From NCBI GenBank assembly GCA_031285465.1, contig JAITWD010000256.1:1-5988 (forward strand): DNA of 5,988 nucleotides. Direction: 5' to 3'. The stretch comes from Lachnospiraceae bacterium. GTDB taxonomy: Bacteria; Bacillota; Clostridia; Lachnospirales; Lachnospiraceae. The position numbers and the translations under genes were made by a program. This document shows positions 1 through 5,964 of the stretch, one piece after another (positions within the stretch are counted from its first letter, which is position 1; each line of letters starts with the position of its first letter). The notes under the pieces were generated by a model, which worked only from the letters and a program-made list of their open reading frames with translations, made no database searches and was not told the DNA's origin.

Positions 1-2
1 CA

Positions 3-476
3 CCGTCCGATGCCCATCCGGAGCAACCGACCGCCGGGCAACCAGCCACAAACAGAGGCGGCCAGTCGCGCGGTTTGAGTATCGGCATCCTCATCTTTAC
101 TGTGGCGGTATGTATGCTGGTGGGCATCTTCCTTTTGACCGGTGAGGTTAGGGTCAGCACAACCGCCGAAGGCTTGCATATCGATGCAACCTACTGGCGC
201 AACAATACCATCGCCTATAGTGCGATCCACGCGGTGGGCTATGTTGAGGATCTGCCCCTGGGAAGCCGCACCAACGGGTATGGCGGTTTTCGGACCGCAT
301 TGGGTAATTTTCGTAATGAACGTTTCGGTGACTACCGCCTTTACTCATATGTAGGTTGTAAAAGCTACGTGGTTTTACAGACCGATGACGGCGTTACGGT
401 CATCAATGCCATTGACGATCAGGCAACCAGGAGCCTTTACACAGCGATCGCAGAAAAGATTGACCAGATGCAATGA
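3..476 (+). CDS. Membrane-anchored bacterial PH-like domain protein, 5' end outside the window
   Basis: The reading frame is open from the left edge; the first complete codon is at 3, and 157 residues are visible. The first possible in-window start is a TTG at 75, with only a weak, distant purine stretch before it, so I read the gene as continuing upstream rather than starting there. The first 24 visible residues are rich in Pro, Gly, Gln and Ala and look like a flexible linker. One hydrophobic segment follows (about 75-140), then a soluble beta-rich domain. Its motif GSRTNGYG (261-284), the later GNF, and the Tyr/Val-rich strands before a DDG turn resemble bacterial PH domains of the bPH_5 kind (PF10882), which often occur in small membrane proteins. 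The biochemical role of this family is not well defined. The next gene starts 30 bases downstream, so the two are probably co-transcribed. The family call is from motif memory and moderately sure; the coding status is very likely. Confidence 0.75.
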   Translation, partial: PSDAHPEQPTAGQPATNRGGQSRGLSIGILIFTVAVCMLVGIFLLTGEVRVSTTAEGLHIDATYWRNNTIAYSAIHAVGYVEDLPLGSRTNGYGGFRTALGNFRNERFGDYRLYSYVGCKSYVVLQTDDGVTVINAIDDQATRSLYTAIAEKIDQMQ

Positions 477-506
477 CCATCATCATAAAAGTGGAGGAAA
501 TCATCT

Positions 507-977
507 ATGAATATAACCGTAAAGCCCAGCTGGTTTAGTCGGCTGATCAACATCCTATGTCTGCTGATATTGTGTGGGATCAGTCTGTATATGATCATTA
601 AATGGTCAAAGCTGCCAGACGAAATTCCGGCACATTTTAATGGTGCCGGCGAAATCGACCGGTGGGGCAATAAAGGATCATTAATTTTTATGCCGGTACT
701 TGGATGGATCATGTATCTGGGGATCGGTTTGTTTGAGCGCTTTCCGCAAAGCTGGAATACCAGTGTGACCGTTACCGCCGAAAATGCTGTCCGGATCTAT
801 CCGATCCTGCGTAATCTCATGGTAGTTTCCAAGTTCTATGTCGTCCTGATCTTTTCCGTCATCTGGGTCTATCAATTGCTGGCGCTCCCCCTGCCGGGGT
901 GGTTTTTGTGGGTCAGTTTGGGACTACTCGCACTCATGATCATCTACTACTTAGTCAAATTAAACCGTAACAAGTAA
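507..977 (+). CDS. DUF1648 domain small integral membrane protein
   Basis: This is a complete 156-residue membrane protein. The ATG is preceded by GGAGG at 493-497, nine bases upstream, which fixes the start. Residues 33-59 carry the DUF1648 signature (PF07853): a Trp, then LPDEIPAHFN, a Gly-rich turn, and a basic/Gly segment before the next helix. About four membrane helices are visible, near residues 12-32, 59-76, 106-126 and 131-150. DUF1648 forms the N-terminal part of SdpI, the Bacillus immunity protein against the SdpC toxin, but it also occurs alone in many small membrane proteins of unknown role. This protein is shorter than SdpI and I do not see a full SdpI-type C-terminal half. It lies between the PH-like gene and the YhfC-type gene, so a shared envelope function is a reasonable inference. 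The domain call is firm; the function is not. Confidence 0.88.
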   Translation: MNITVKPSWFSRLINILCLLILCGISLYMIIKWSKLPDEIPAHFNGAGEIDRWGNKGSLIFMPVLGWIMYLGIGLFERFPQSWNTSVTVTAENAVRIYPILRNLMVVSKFYVVLIFSVIWVYQLLALPLPGWFLWVSLGLLALMIIYYLVKLNRNK

Positions 978-1010
978 CAAAACTCACAACAAAACCTTAC
1001 AACAAAACCC
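976..1010 (+). repeat. Three short tandem A/C-rich repeats before the YhfC-type gene
   Basis: Three consecutive copies begin with AACAAAAC, at 976-987, 988-1000 and 1001-1010; the first overlaps the stop codon of the upstream gene. The stretch has almost no G or T, so the RNA should be unstructured just before the strong AAAGGAGGTT ribosome binding site at 1011-1020. A plausible role is to keep that site accessible. It could also simply be slippage-derived spacer. Confidence 0.6.
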
Positions 1011-1026
1011 AAAGGAGGTTTCCCCA

Positions 1027-1815
1027 ATGATCTCAAATGTCACCATTTTTTCCTTCGCCATTGCTGCGGTCATCACCTTACTGCTTCCTATTATAATAAT
1101 CATCATAATGGCGCTCAAAAGAAAAATCACCCTGCTGCCCCTGCTCATCGGCTTTGCCGCTTTCTTTCTTGCCCAGATCGTTATCCGCATCCCCTTACTG
1201 GGGATATTGTCCGGACAATCATGGTTCCAGACCATGGCGGGTCAGTTTTTCCCTTATGCTCTGTTCATGTGCTTCACCGCCGGCCTGTTTGAAGAAAGTG
1301 CCCGCCTGGGTGGGGCGCTATTCCTTAAAAAGAAGCGAAGCTATACCGATGCCATCTCCTTTGGTCTTGGTCATGCTTTCTGTGAGGTGCTCATCCTCAT
1401 CGGTTTAAGTCATGTTAATAATCTCTTTATTGCCATCGCGGTTAATAATGGTTCCGCTAAAACCATCCTGCCACCGGAAATGGTGGAAACAATAACGGCG
1501 CAAATGCTCTCAATAAATCCCATCGACATATACTGGGGGCTTTTGGAGCGGGTTTCAGCGGTGTTATTCCATATCTTTGCCACCGTGCTGGTATTTCAGG
1601 GTGTGGTTAAGAAAAAACCTTACTATTACCTGCTGGCGATATTCGCCCATACCTTGTTTAACCTGATCGCCCTTTTGCTACTCAATCATGCCGGGATTGT
1701 CTTATCAGAGAGTGCATTGTTCATCGCTGCCTTAGCCGCCTTAGCTTATGTGATAAAGTGCCGCAAGGACGCTGATCTTACCCAGCCCGTGGCCGAAGGA
1801 ATAAGCACTAATTAA
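1027..1815 (+). CDS. YhfC-family polytopic membrane protein, putative intramembrane metalloprotease
   Basis: This 262-residue, strongly hydrophobic protein has its ATG eight bases after the extended Shine-Dalgarno AAAGGAGG at 1011-1018. It carries the motifs expected of the YhfC family (PF10086), related to the PrsW and CPBP intramembrane proteases: FEESAR with E89, E90 and R93 at a helix end, GLGHAFCE with H116 and E120, LERVSAVLFH with E174 and H182, and a late HTLFN with H208 and N212. The conserved Glu and His residues could bind a metal inside the membrane. About seven or eight helices are likely. Relatives cleave membrane proteins or take part in bacteriocin immunity and sigma-factor signalling, but no substrate is known for YhfC itself. 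It is the last gene of the cassette, 49 bases after the DUF1648 gene and just before a clear terminator. The family call is fairly sure; the protease activity is inferred. Confidence 0.87.
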   Translation: MISNVTIFSFAIAAVITLLLPIIIIIIMALKRKITLLPLLIGFAAFFLAQIVIRIPLLGILSGQSWFQTMAGQFFPYALFMCFTAGLFEESARLGGALFLKKKRSYTDAISFGLGHAFCEVLILIGLSHVNNLFIAIAVNNGSAKTILPPEMVETITAQMLSINPIDIYWGLLERVSAVLFHIFATVLVFQGVVKKKPYYYLLAIFAHTLFNLIALLLLNHAGIVLSESALFIAALAALAYVIKCRKDADLTQPVAEGISTN

Positions 1816-1843
1816 ATCAGCGTTTCCCTAAGTGTATATTTTT

Positions 1844-1896
1844 GTAACTGTTCAGTCGATCGGTGGATTTACTGGGCAGTTACTTTTTTTTATTTT
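1844..1896 (+). terminator. Intrinsic terminator of the three-gene membrane cassette
   Basis: The arms 1844-1856 and 1871-1883 pair over 13 base pairs, two of them G-U, around a 14-base loop, and are followed by eight T residues from 1884 and then a further T-rich stretch. It starts 29 bases after the stop codon of the YhfC-type gene. It separates the membrane cassette from the VWA lipoprotein gene, which therefore needs its own promoter. Confidence 0.9.
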
Positions 1897-1908
1897 CTCC
1901 CATAAAAT

Positions 1909-2065
1909 GCTATTCCCGGAAACGTACTATATTCATGTGGTAATTATCCGGCATCTTCAACGTTACCGCATAGCGCGATTACATAAGCCGGATATGGGAG
2001 GAATAGCTTGAGCGATAAACCGCTCACACGCAAATTTGTGCCTGCGGCTCAAAGCTTACAGGTAC
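1909..2065 (+). promoter_or_regulatory. Candidate structured leader of the VWA lipoprotein gene
   Basis: Four inverted repeats follow one another between the terminator and the lipoprotein start: 1909-1916 with 2000-2007 (8 pairs), enclosing 1945-1952 with 1987-1994 (8 pairs); then 2009-2014 with 2021-2026 (6 pairs, loop ATAAAC); then 2038-2044 with 2059-2065 (7 pairs, one G-U). The last stem ends just before the likely ribosome binding site. The TCCGG at 1947-1951 can pair either with CCGGA at 1916-1920 or with CCGGA at 1988-1992, so two folds exclude each other. I do not recognise a known riboswitch class. Part of the region may instead be translated (see the short ORF at 2008). I found no convincing -35/-10 pair here. 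Confidence 0.4.
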
Positions 2066-2178
2066 TGGAAAGGGATGGTTATTATTATGAAAAAGAAGTT
2101 AGTTACCGGATTATTATTAGTAGTGATTATGGCGGAAGGTCTGATGGGGTGTGGGGGCGCCGACCCCAACCTGTTTGA
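2008..2178 (+). CDS. Possible short upstream ORF overlapping the lipoprotein start
   Basis: A TTG at 2008 lies six bases after GGGAGG (1996-2001), a better ribosome binding site than the one in front of the lipoprotein gene. The frame stays open for 56 codons to a TGA at 2176, overlapping the first 92 bases of the lipoprotein gene in a different frame. The peptide begins LSDKPLTRKFVPAAQ and is hydrophilic; its C-terminal half is forced by the lipoprotein signal-peptide codons and looks less natural. I do not recognise it. It could be a leader peptide that couples translation to the lipoprotein gene, the remnant of a displaced gene, or chance. Its Shine-Dalgarno partly falls in the 3' arm of the outer stem of the leader (2000-2007), so folding could hide it. 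Confidence 0.25.
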   Translation: MSDKPLTRKFVPAAQSLQVLERDGYYYEKEVSYRIIISSDYGGRSDGVWGRRPQPV

Positions 2179-3886
2179 AGAGGCAGTTGATGCATATACC
2201 GCCGACGAACCGACCGTGGACTATGCCCCCGAAGCGGGTAGCGGAGGAAACGCTTGGGCAGAAAATAGCTACGCGGAAGAAGCCATTACGGAATCGGCCT
2301 ATCCCTCGGACGATTCGGGTGCTTTTTTTGACAGCACCAACGGCAATTATCTTGAGTCGGCCTATGATGATGATCTTTCCAGAGTAGCGGAGGATTATTA
2401 CAGTGATTATGACACGGATATATATGACGGAAGTGTCATTGGTGATGATGCCATTTATATTGGAGCTCCGGATCACGCCGAAGAATACAGTGAGCTGACC
2501 GAAACCGGCTTTTCATCGGCTGCCCGCGAGCCACTGTCTACCTTTGCCGCCGACGTCGACACCGCATCCTATGCCAATCTCCGTCGGTTGATCCGCGAGG
2601 GCTATAGCCTCGACCAACTACCTGACGACTCTGTCAGAATAGAAGAGCTGCTCAACTATTTTGCCTATGATTACAATTTACCCAGTCCCAATGAACCCTT
2701 CGGTGTTACCACCCAGATTGCCGCCTGTCCATGGAACCCTGGTGCCGAACTGTTACTTATCGGCTTAAAGACCCAGGACATCGACTATACTCAGGCACCG
2801 GCCAGCAACCTGGTCTTTTTACTGGACGTCTCCGGATCGATGGATGAACCGGATAAGCTGCCTCTGCTCAAAGAGTCTTTTGCCCTGCTTACCGCTAACC
2901 TCTCCGATAAAGACCGTGTTTCCATCGTCACCTATGCCGGCAGCGACAGTATTGTCCTTGACGGTGTCAGCGGTCACAGAGAACAAACCATTATCGATGC
3001 GCTCGACAACCTGACCGCCGGTGGTGGAACCAATGGCAGCCGGGGCATCACGACCGCCTATGAACTGGCGGAGGAATACTTTATTGAAGGTGGCAATAAC
3101 CGTGTGATCCTCGCGACCGACGGCGATCTTAATCTCGGTCTGACCTCCGAAGAAGAGCTGGGCGACCTCATCACCGCCAAACGGGAAACCGGCGTTTTCC
3201 TTTCGGTACTCGGCTTTGGAACCGGCAACATCAAGGACAATAACATGGAGCTCCTTGCCGATAAAGGCAATGGCAACTATGCCTATATCGATACCACCCG
3301 CGAAGCACAAAAAGTTCTGGTGGAAGAAATGGGTGCCACCCTTCTGACTATATGTAAAGATGTCAAGATCCAAGTGGATTTTAACTCCGAAGTGGTGAGC
3401 GGATATCGTCTGCTTGGTTACGAAAACCGCCGTATGGACTGGCAGGATTTTCAGGATGACACCAAAGATGCCGGTGAGATCGGCGCCGGTCACAGTGTGA
3501 CCGCCCTCTATGAGATCATCCTCGAACAACCGGTCGTCGCCCTTACGCAAAGCCAAAACTCCATCTATGGAAATATTCCGGCAAATAATCGCGCCTATTT
3601 CGATGAATGGCTGACCATTAACATCCGTTATAAAAAACCGGCGGGCAACACCAGTGCCCTCCAAAGCTACCCTGTCGACTACGAAAGCTATAGCGCTGAC
3701 CCAGGCCGTGACTGGCAATTTGCCGCCGCTGTCGCCGAGTTTGGTCTGCTGGCTTCCCGTAGTAATAACCAGGGCAGAGCCTCTCTCGACCACGTCCGCT
3801 CGGTCCTCGAGGACCTTGACGCTGCCGATCCCTATCGCGTCGAATTTTATAACCTTGTAAGTCAGATCAGTGTTTCCTTAGAATAG
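2087..3886 (+). CDS. YfbK-like von Willebrand factor A domain lipoprotein
   Basis: The product has 599 residues. I chose the ATG at 2087 because it opens directly on a lipoprotein signal peptide: three Lys, a hydrophobic core, then lipobox LMGC with C22 as the lipidated residue. The ribosome binding site is a modest AAAGGG at 2069-2074. In-frame starts upstream (TTG 2036, ATG 2075) would spoil the signal peptide. Residues 23-147 are an acidic linker rich in Tyr, Asp, Glu and Ser. Residues from about 148 carry the vWF_A N-terminal segment (STFAADVDTASY, then RIEELLNYF). The VWA domain spans about 241-425 with an intact metal-ion-dependent adhesion site: DVSGS at 247-251, T315 and D345. From about 471 the protein matches the DUF3520-type C-terminus of E. 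coli YfbK. VWA domains of this type bind protein partners through a metal ion; the partner is unknown. It is likely anchored outside the cytoplasmic membrane. It seems to be a single-gene unit, and I see no clear terminator right after it. Confidence 0.93.
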   Translation: MKKKLVTGLLLVVIMAEGLMGCGGADPNLFEEAVDAYTADEPTVDYAPEAGSGGNAWAENSYAEEAITESAYPSDDSGAFFDSTNGNYLESAYDDDLSRVAEDYYSDYDTDIYDGSVIGDDAIYIGAPDHAEEYSELTETGFSSAAREPLSTFAADVDTASYANLRRLIREGYSLDQLPDDSVRIEELLNYFAYDYNLPSPNEPFGVTTQIAACPWNPGAELLLIGLKTQDIDYTQAPASNLVFLLDVSGSMDEPDKLPLLKESFALLTANLSDKDRVSIVTYAGSDSIVLDGVSGHREQTIIDALDNLTAGGGTNGSRGITTAYELAEEYFIEGGNNRVILATDGDLNLGLTSEEELGDLITAKRETGVFLSVLGFGTGNIKDNNMELLADKGNGNYAYIDTTREAQKVLVEEMGATLLTICKDVKIQVDFNSEVVSGYRLLGYENRRMDWQDFQDDTKDAGEIGAGHSVTALYEIILEQPVVALTQSQNSIYGNIPANNRAYFDEWLTINIRYKKPAGNTSALQSYPVDYESYSADPGRDWQFAAAVAEFGLLASRSNNQGRASLDHVRSVLEDLDAADPYRVEFYNLVSQISVSLE

Positions 3887-4101
3887 TGATGGTGGTCTAA
3901 GACGACAAAATAGGCACGGGACAGAAAGGGTAGCGTTAGAAAGAGCAGTAAAGTGTCTGCGAAATGATGAATGCTATGAATTGAGAAAATTGGGTAACCA
4001 AATAAACTATGAATTCGATAATATTTACTTATTGCATACGTATGTGCAGTTTTACTGAAATAAAAAATGTAATAAATATGTAATCAAAAAGGAGACCAAT
4101 A
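3887..4101 (+). other. AT-richer intergenic stretch with no convincing gene
   Basis: No ORF here has both a start and a ribosome binding site. One frame stays open for 58 codons from 3882 to a TGA at 4056 and reads plausibly in its second half, but it has no ATG or GTG, so it is at most a gene remnant. A perfect 10-base palindrome CATACGTATG lies at 4035-4044. A weak promoter-like pair, TTGAGA at 3981 and TAAACT at 4003 with a 16-base spacer, could serve the short ORFs that follow. The stretch is visibly richer in A and T than the flanking genes. Confidence 0.4.
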
Positions 4102-4218
4102 ATGGAAAACACAAATTGGTTTATCGGTGAAATAACTTCCGTAGCAAATGTTATGGCAACAATAGAACTTACAAATTTGGGGGTTTCGGCACAAATACTG
4201 GAAAGCGGCGGTTATTAA
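4102..4218 (+). CDS. Short ORF of 38 codons with a strong ribosome binding site, unknown
   Basis: The ATG lies seven bases after AAAAAGGAG (4086-4094), one of the best ribosome binding sites in the window. The peptide begins MENTNWFIGEI, is mildly hydrophobic and acidic, has no Cys, Lys or Arg, and ends ESGGY before TAA. Codons are AT-rich (AAT, ACA, ATA, CAA), unlike the GCC/ACC-rich genes on both sides. I do not recognise the family. It has no clear membrane helix and no double-Gly leader cleavage site. Options are a small regulatory or signalling peptide, the start of a decayed gene, or chance. The frame is closed again by a TAG at 4234 and then reopens, which would fit a decayed longer gene. 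Confidence 0.4.
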   Translation: MENTNWFIGEITSVANVMATIELTNLGVSAQILESGGY

Positions 4219-4266
4219 AACAATGAATTAAGTTAGGTGGAAATAGTATGCGGGTATGGTGAAAAA

Positions 4267-4380
4267 ATGCAGTTGCGATTAGTCCTATCCTGCCAAAACG
4301 GGTCTTTGTATTTTGAATCTACGGTTCACAACGAAAGGGTTAAAAGACCGTATGAAGTGTGGGTAAAGTATCGGAAATAA
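4267..4380 (+). CDS. Short ORF of 37 codons just before a terminator, unknown
   Basis: The ATG at 4267 follows GGTGA (4258-4262), which matches the 3' part of a Shine-Dalgarno, at a short spacing. A GTG at 4237 would add ten codons. The peptide starts MQLRLVLSC, is basic towards its end (VKRPYEVWVKYRK), and stops 19 bases before a strong hairpin. It is in the same frame as the short ORF at 4102, separated by stops at 4216 and 4234. I do not recognise it. It could be a second small peptide of the same transcript or the 3' part of one decayed gene. Confidence 0.25.
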   Translation: MQLRLVLSCQNGSLYFESTVHNERVKRPYEVWVKYRK

Positions 4381-4399
4381 TTAAATAAAATAAAATGCC

Positions 4400-4444
4400 A
4401 AGCGACGGTCTTTTCGGAATAACTGAAAGGACCGTCGCTTATTT
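4400..4444 (+). terminator. Long perfect hairpin, intrinsic terminator of the short-ORF unit
   Basis: The arms 4400-4410 and 4430-4440 are exactly complementary over 11 bases, and pairing continues inward over five more pairs (one G-U) to a 9-base loop at 4416-4424. A short T-rich tail (TTATTT) follows on the + strand. On the - strand the hairpin would be followed by a longer T-rich tract, complementary to 4381-4395, so it may terminate in both directions. It closes whatever transcript covers the two short ORFs, and possibly read-through from the VWA gene. Confidence 0.8.
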
Positions 4445-4519
4445 CCGCATTGATTTGGGGTATCTTTATTTAAGGCAAAACGGTGAGATATGCGAAACTG
4501 CGATTTCCCAAGTTTCCTA

Positions 4520-4548
4520 TTGTTATAACCCCTAATTTCTGCTATAAT
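4520..4548 (+). promoter_or_regulatory. Sigma-A type promoter with extended -10 for the phosphofructokinase gene
   Basis: TTGTTA at 4520-4525 and a perfect TATAAT at 4543-4548 are separated by 17 bases, and TGC directly before the -10 gives an extended -10 element. Transcription would start near 4555, leaving an untranslated leader of about 125 bases. This is the best promoter in the window, fitting a highly expressed central-metabolism gene. Confidence 0.85.
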
Positions 4549-4593
4549 CGTCAAGAAAGCAATTCTATCCCAACATATGGATAAAAGCACTTC

Positions 4594-4671
4594 TTATAGG
4601 GATAAATTATAAGGATAAAACTGAAATCCGGATTCAAACTGAAATCAAAACAAAATCAAAATCAAAAGGAG
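4594..4671 (+). repeat. Repeat-containing A-rich 5' untranslated leader of the phosphofructokinase gene
   Basis: A 13-base unit occurs twice in tandem with one mismatch (TTATAGGGATAAA at 4594-4606 and TTATAAGGATAAA at 4607-4619), and a third GGATAAA lies at 4579-4585. Next, AAACTGAAATC occurs at 4618-4628 and 4636-4646 around the palindrome AATCCGGATT (4625-4634). The leader ends in repeated AAAATC blocks before GGAG at 4668-4671, eight bases from the ATG. The GGGATA at 4599-4604 can pair with TATCCC at 4566-4571. An open leader that favours ribosome loading is the simplest reading. Confidence 0.55.
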
Positions 4672-4679
4672 ATCTAATC

Positions 4680-5909
4680 ATGAAAGGAAACATCGTAGTT
4701 GGACAATCAGGCGGCCCTACCGCCGTCATCAATTCTTCTGTCGCCGGCGTATATGCCGCCGCCAAGAAACTGGGTGTAAATAAAATATACGGCATGGTTC
4801 ATGGTATCCAGGGCTTCCTTCAGGACAACCTCTGCGACCTGGGCGAATACCTTGACGACGAAACCGGTATCGAACTGCTTAAACGTACCCCGTCGGCATT
4901 TCTTGGTTCATGCCGCTTCAAAATGCCTAAAATCGAGGGACATGAAGAAACCTACGAAAAGGTTTTTGAGATCATGGCTAAACATGACATCGAGTGCCTT
5001 TTCTATTGTGGCGGTAACGATTCAATGGATACCGTCAAAATGCTTTCCGACTACGCTGCCGCACATGGTAAATCACAACGCTTCGTCGGAGTACCTAAGA
5101 CCATCGACAACGATCTGCCGATTACCGACCATTGCCCCGGATATGGTTCGGCGGCTAAATATATTGCTGCCAGCTTAAAAGAGATCATCCGCGACAACGA
5201 ATCATTCGGTGTGGAGAAACCGACCGTTTGTATCGTCGAGATCATGGGACGTCATGCCGGCTGGCTGACCGCTGCCGCTGCCCTGGCTAAAGGTGAGGAT
5301 TGCTCCGGTGTCGATGCCATCTACCTACCGGAGGTAACCTTCGATATGGATAAATTTATGGAAAAGGTGAAACATCTTGCCGCGACCAAGTCGTCGGTGG
5401 TTATTGCCGTTTCCGAAGGGGTATCACTTGCTGATGGACGCTTTGTCTGCGAACTGGGAAATGCCTCCGACTTCGTTGATGCCTTTGGTCACAAGCAGCT
5501 TTCCGGTTGTGCCGCCACCCTTGCCAATAAAGTGGCTGCTGAAACCGGCTTAAAGACCAGAGCGGTAGAGTTTTCCACCCTTCAGCGCGCTGCGACCCAT
5601 TTAGCCTCCCTGACCGATATTAATGAAGCCTTCCAGGTTGGACATGATGCCGTTATGGCGGCCGAAGCCGGTAAGACCGGAGTCATGATCACCCTTGACC
5701 GTAACGGCGACGATCCTTACCAATGCGGGACCAGTGCTTACGATATCCATGCGATCGCCAATGTGGAACGTCCGGTTCCGGCCGAATGGATCACCGATGA
5801 TGGCTGTGGCTTGAACGAATTATACATCAACTATGCCCGTCCGTTGATCATGGGTGAATTACAGCCGTTATTTATTAATGGTCTGCCCCGTCATCTGGTG
5901 CGCAAGTAA
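4680..5909 (+). CDS. pfp: 6-phosphofructokinase, probably pyrophosphate-dependent
   Basis: This complete 409-residue enzyme phosphorylates fructose 6-phosphate to fructose 1,6-bisphosphate in glycolysis, in the cytoplasm. The ATG has GGAG eight bases upstream. Phosphofructokinase motifs appear in order: the N-terminal GQSGGPT loop (residues 8-14), GGNDS at 111-115, PKTIDND at 139-145 with D143 as the catalytic base, and MGRHAGW at 189-195 for sugar-phosphate binding. ATP enzymes have Gly at the second-to-last position of GGDGS and Gly before TIDND; here these are D114 and K140, the two residues that define PPi use. With PPi the reaction is reversible and saves ATP, as in many anaerobes. The protein is longer than the roughly 320-residue bacterial ATP enzyme, as usual for this group. 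N113 replaces the more common Asp. The gene ends in a double stop (TAATAA) and has its own promoter and terminator. The family is certain and the phosphate donor very likely PPi. Confidence 0.95.
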   Translation: MKGNIVVGQSGGPTAVINSSVAGVYAAAKKLGVNKIYGMVHGIQGFLQDNLCDLGEYLDDETGIELLKRTPSAFLGSCRFKMPKIEGHEETYEKVFEIMAKHDIECLFYCGGNDSMDTVKMLSDYAAAHGKSQRFVGVPKTIDNDLPITDHCPGYGSAAKYIAASLKEIIRDNESFGVEKPTVCIVEIMGRHAGWLTAAAALAKGEDCSGVDAIYLPEVTFDMDKFMEKVKHLAATKSSVVIAVSEGVSLADGRFVCELGNASDFVDAFGHKQLSGCAATLANKVAAETGLKTRAVEFSTLQRAATHLASLTDINEAFQVGHDAVMAAEAGKTGVMITLDRNGDDPYQCGTSAYDIHAIANVERPVPAEWITDDGCGLNELYINYARPLIMGELQPLFINGLPRHLVRK

Positions 5910-5926
5910 TAAATAATATGAGCTCT

Positions 5927-5964
5927 ACCGGCAACGAAGATCGATCATCGTTGCCGGTTTTATT
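5927..5964 (+). terminator. Intrinsic terminator of the phosphofructokinase gene
   Basis: The arms 5927-5937 and 5948-5958 are perfectly complementary over 11 bases around a 10-base loop and are followed by TTTATT. It starts 17 bases after the stop codon. The A/T composition on both sides would also allow some function on the - strand. Confidence 0.9.

Noticed and set aside
154..712. Several 64- to 91-codon frames on both strands over the first two genes
   Set aside because: They overlap genes with clear family motifs, lack good ribosome binding sites and show no protein-like composition.
1909..2065. A c-di-GMP-I (GEMM) riboswitch before the VWA gene
   Set aside because: A few bases resemble the CAAAGC core, but the conserved GGCAAACC and GGGACGCAAAGC blocks and the expected stems are missing.
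2036..2086. Longer lipoprotein start at TTG 2036 or ATG 2075
   Set aside because: Either adds residues in front of a complete Lys-rich lipoprotein signal peptide, and neither has a properly spaced ribosome binding site.
2819..3793. 324-codon open frame on the - strand inside the VWA gene
   Set aside because: It is antisense to the clearly coding VWA and DUF3520 regions and has no recognisable domain. Long antisense frames are common opposite genes that favour C or G in third codon positions.
3897..3940. Terminator directly after the VWA gene
   Set aside because: Only a weak imperfect CTAA/TTAG pairing is visible, without a T run.
4381..4590. 69-codon frame on the - strand between the short ORFs and pfp
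   Set aside because: It runs through the 4400-4440 hairpin and the pfp promoter, and the product looks like translated noncoding DNA.
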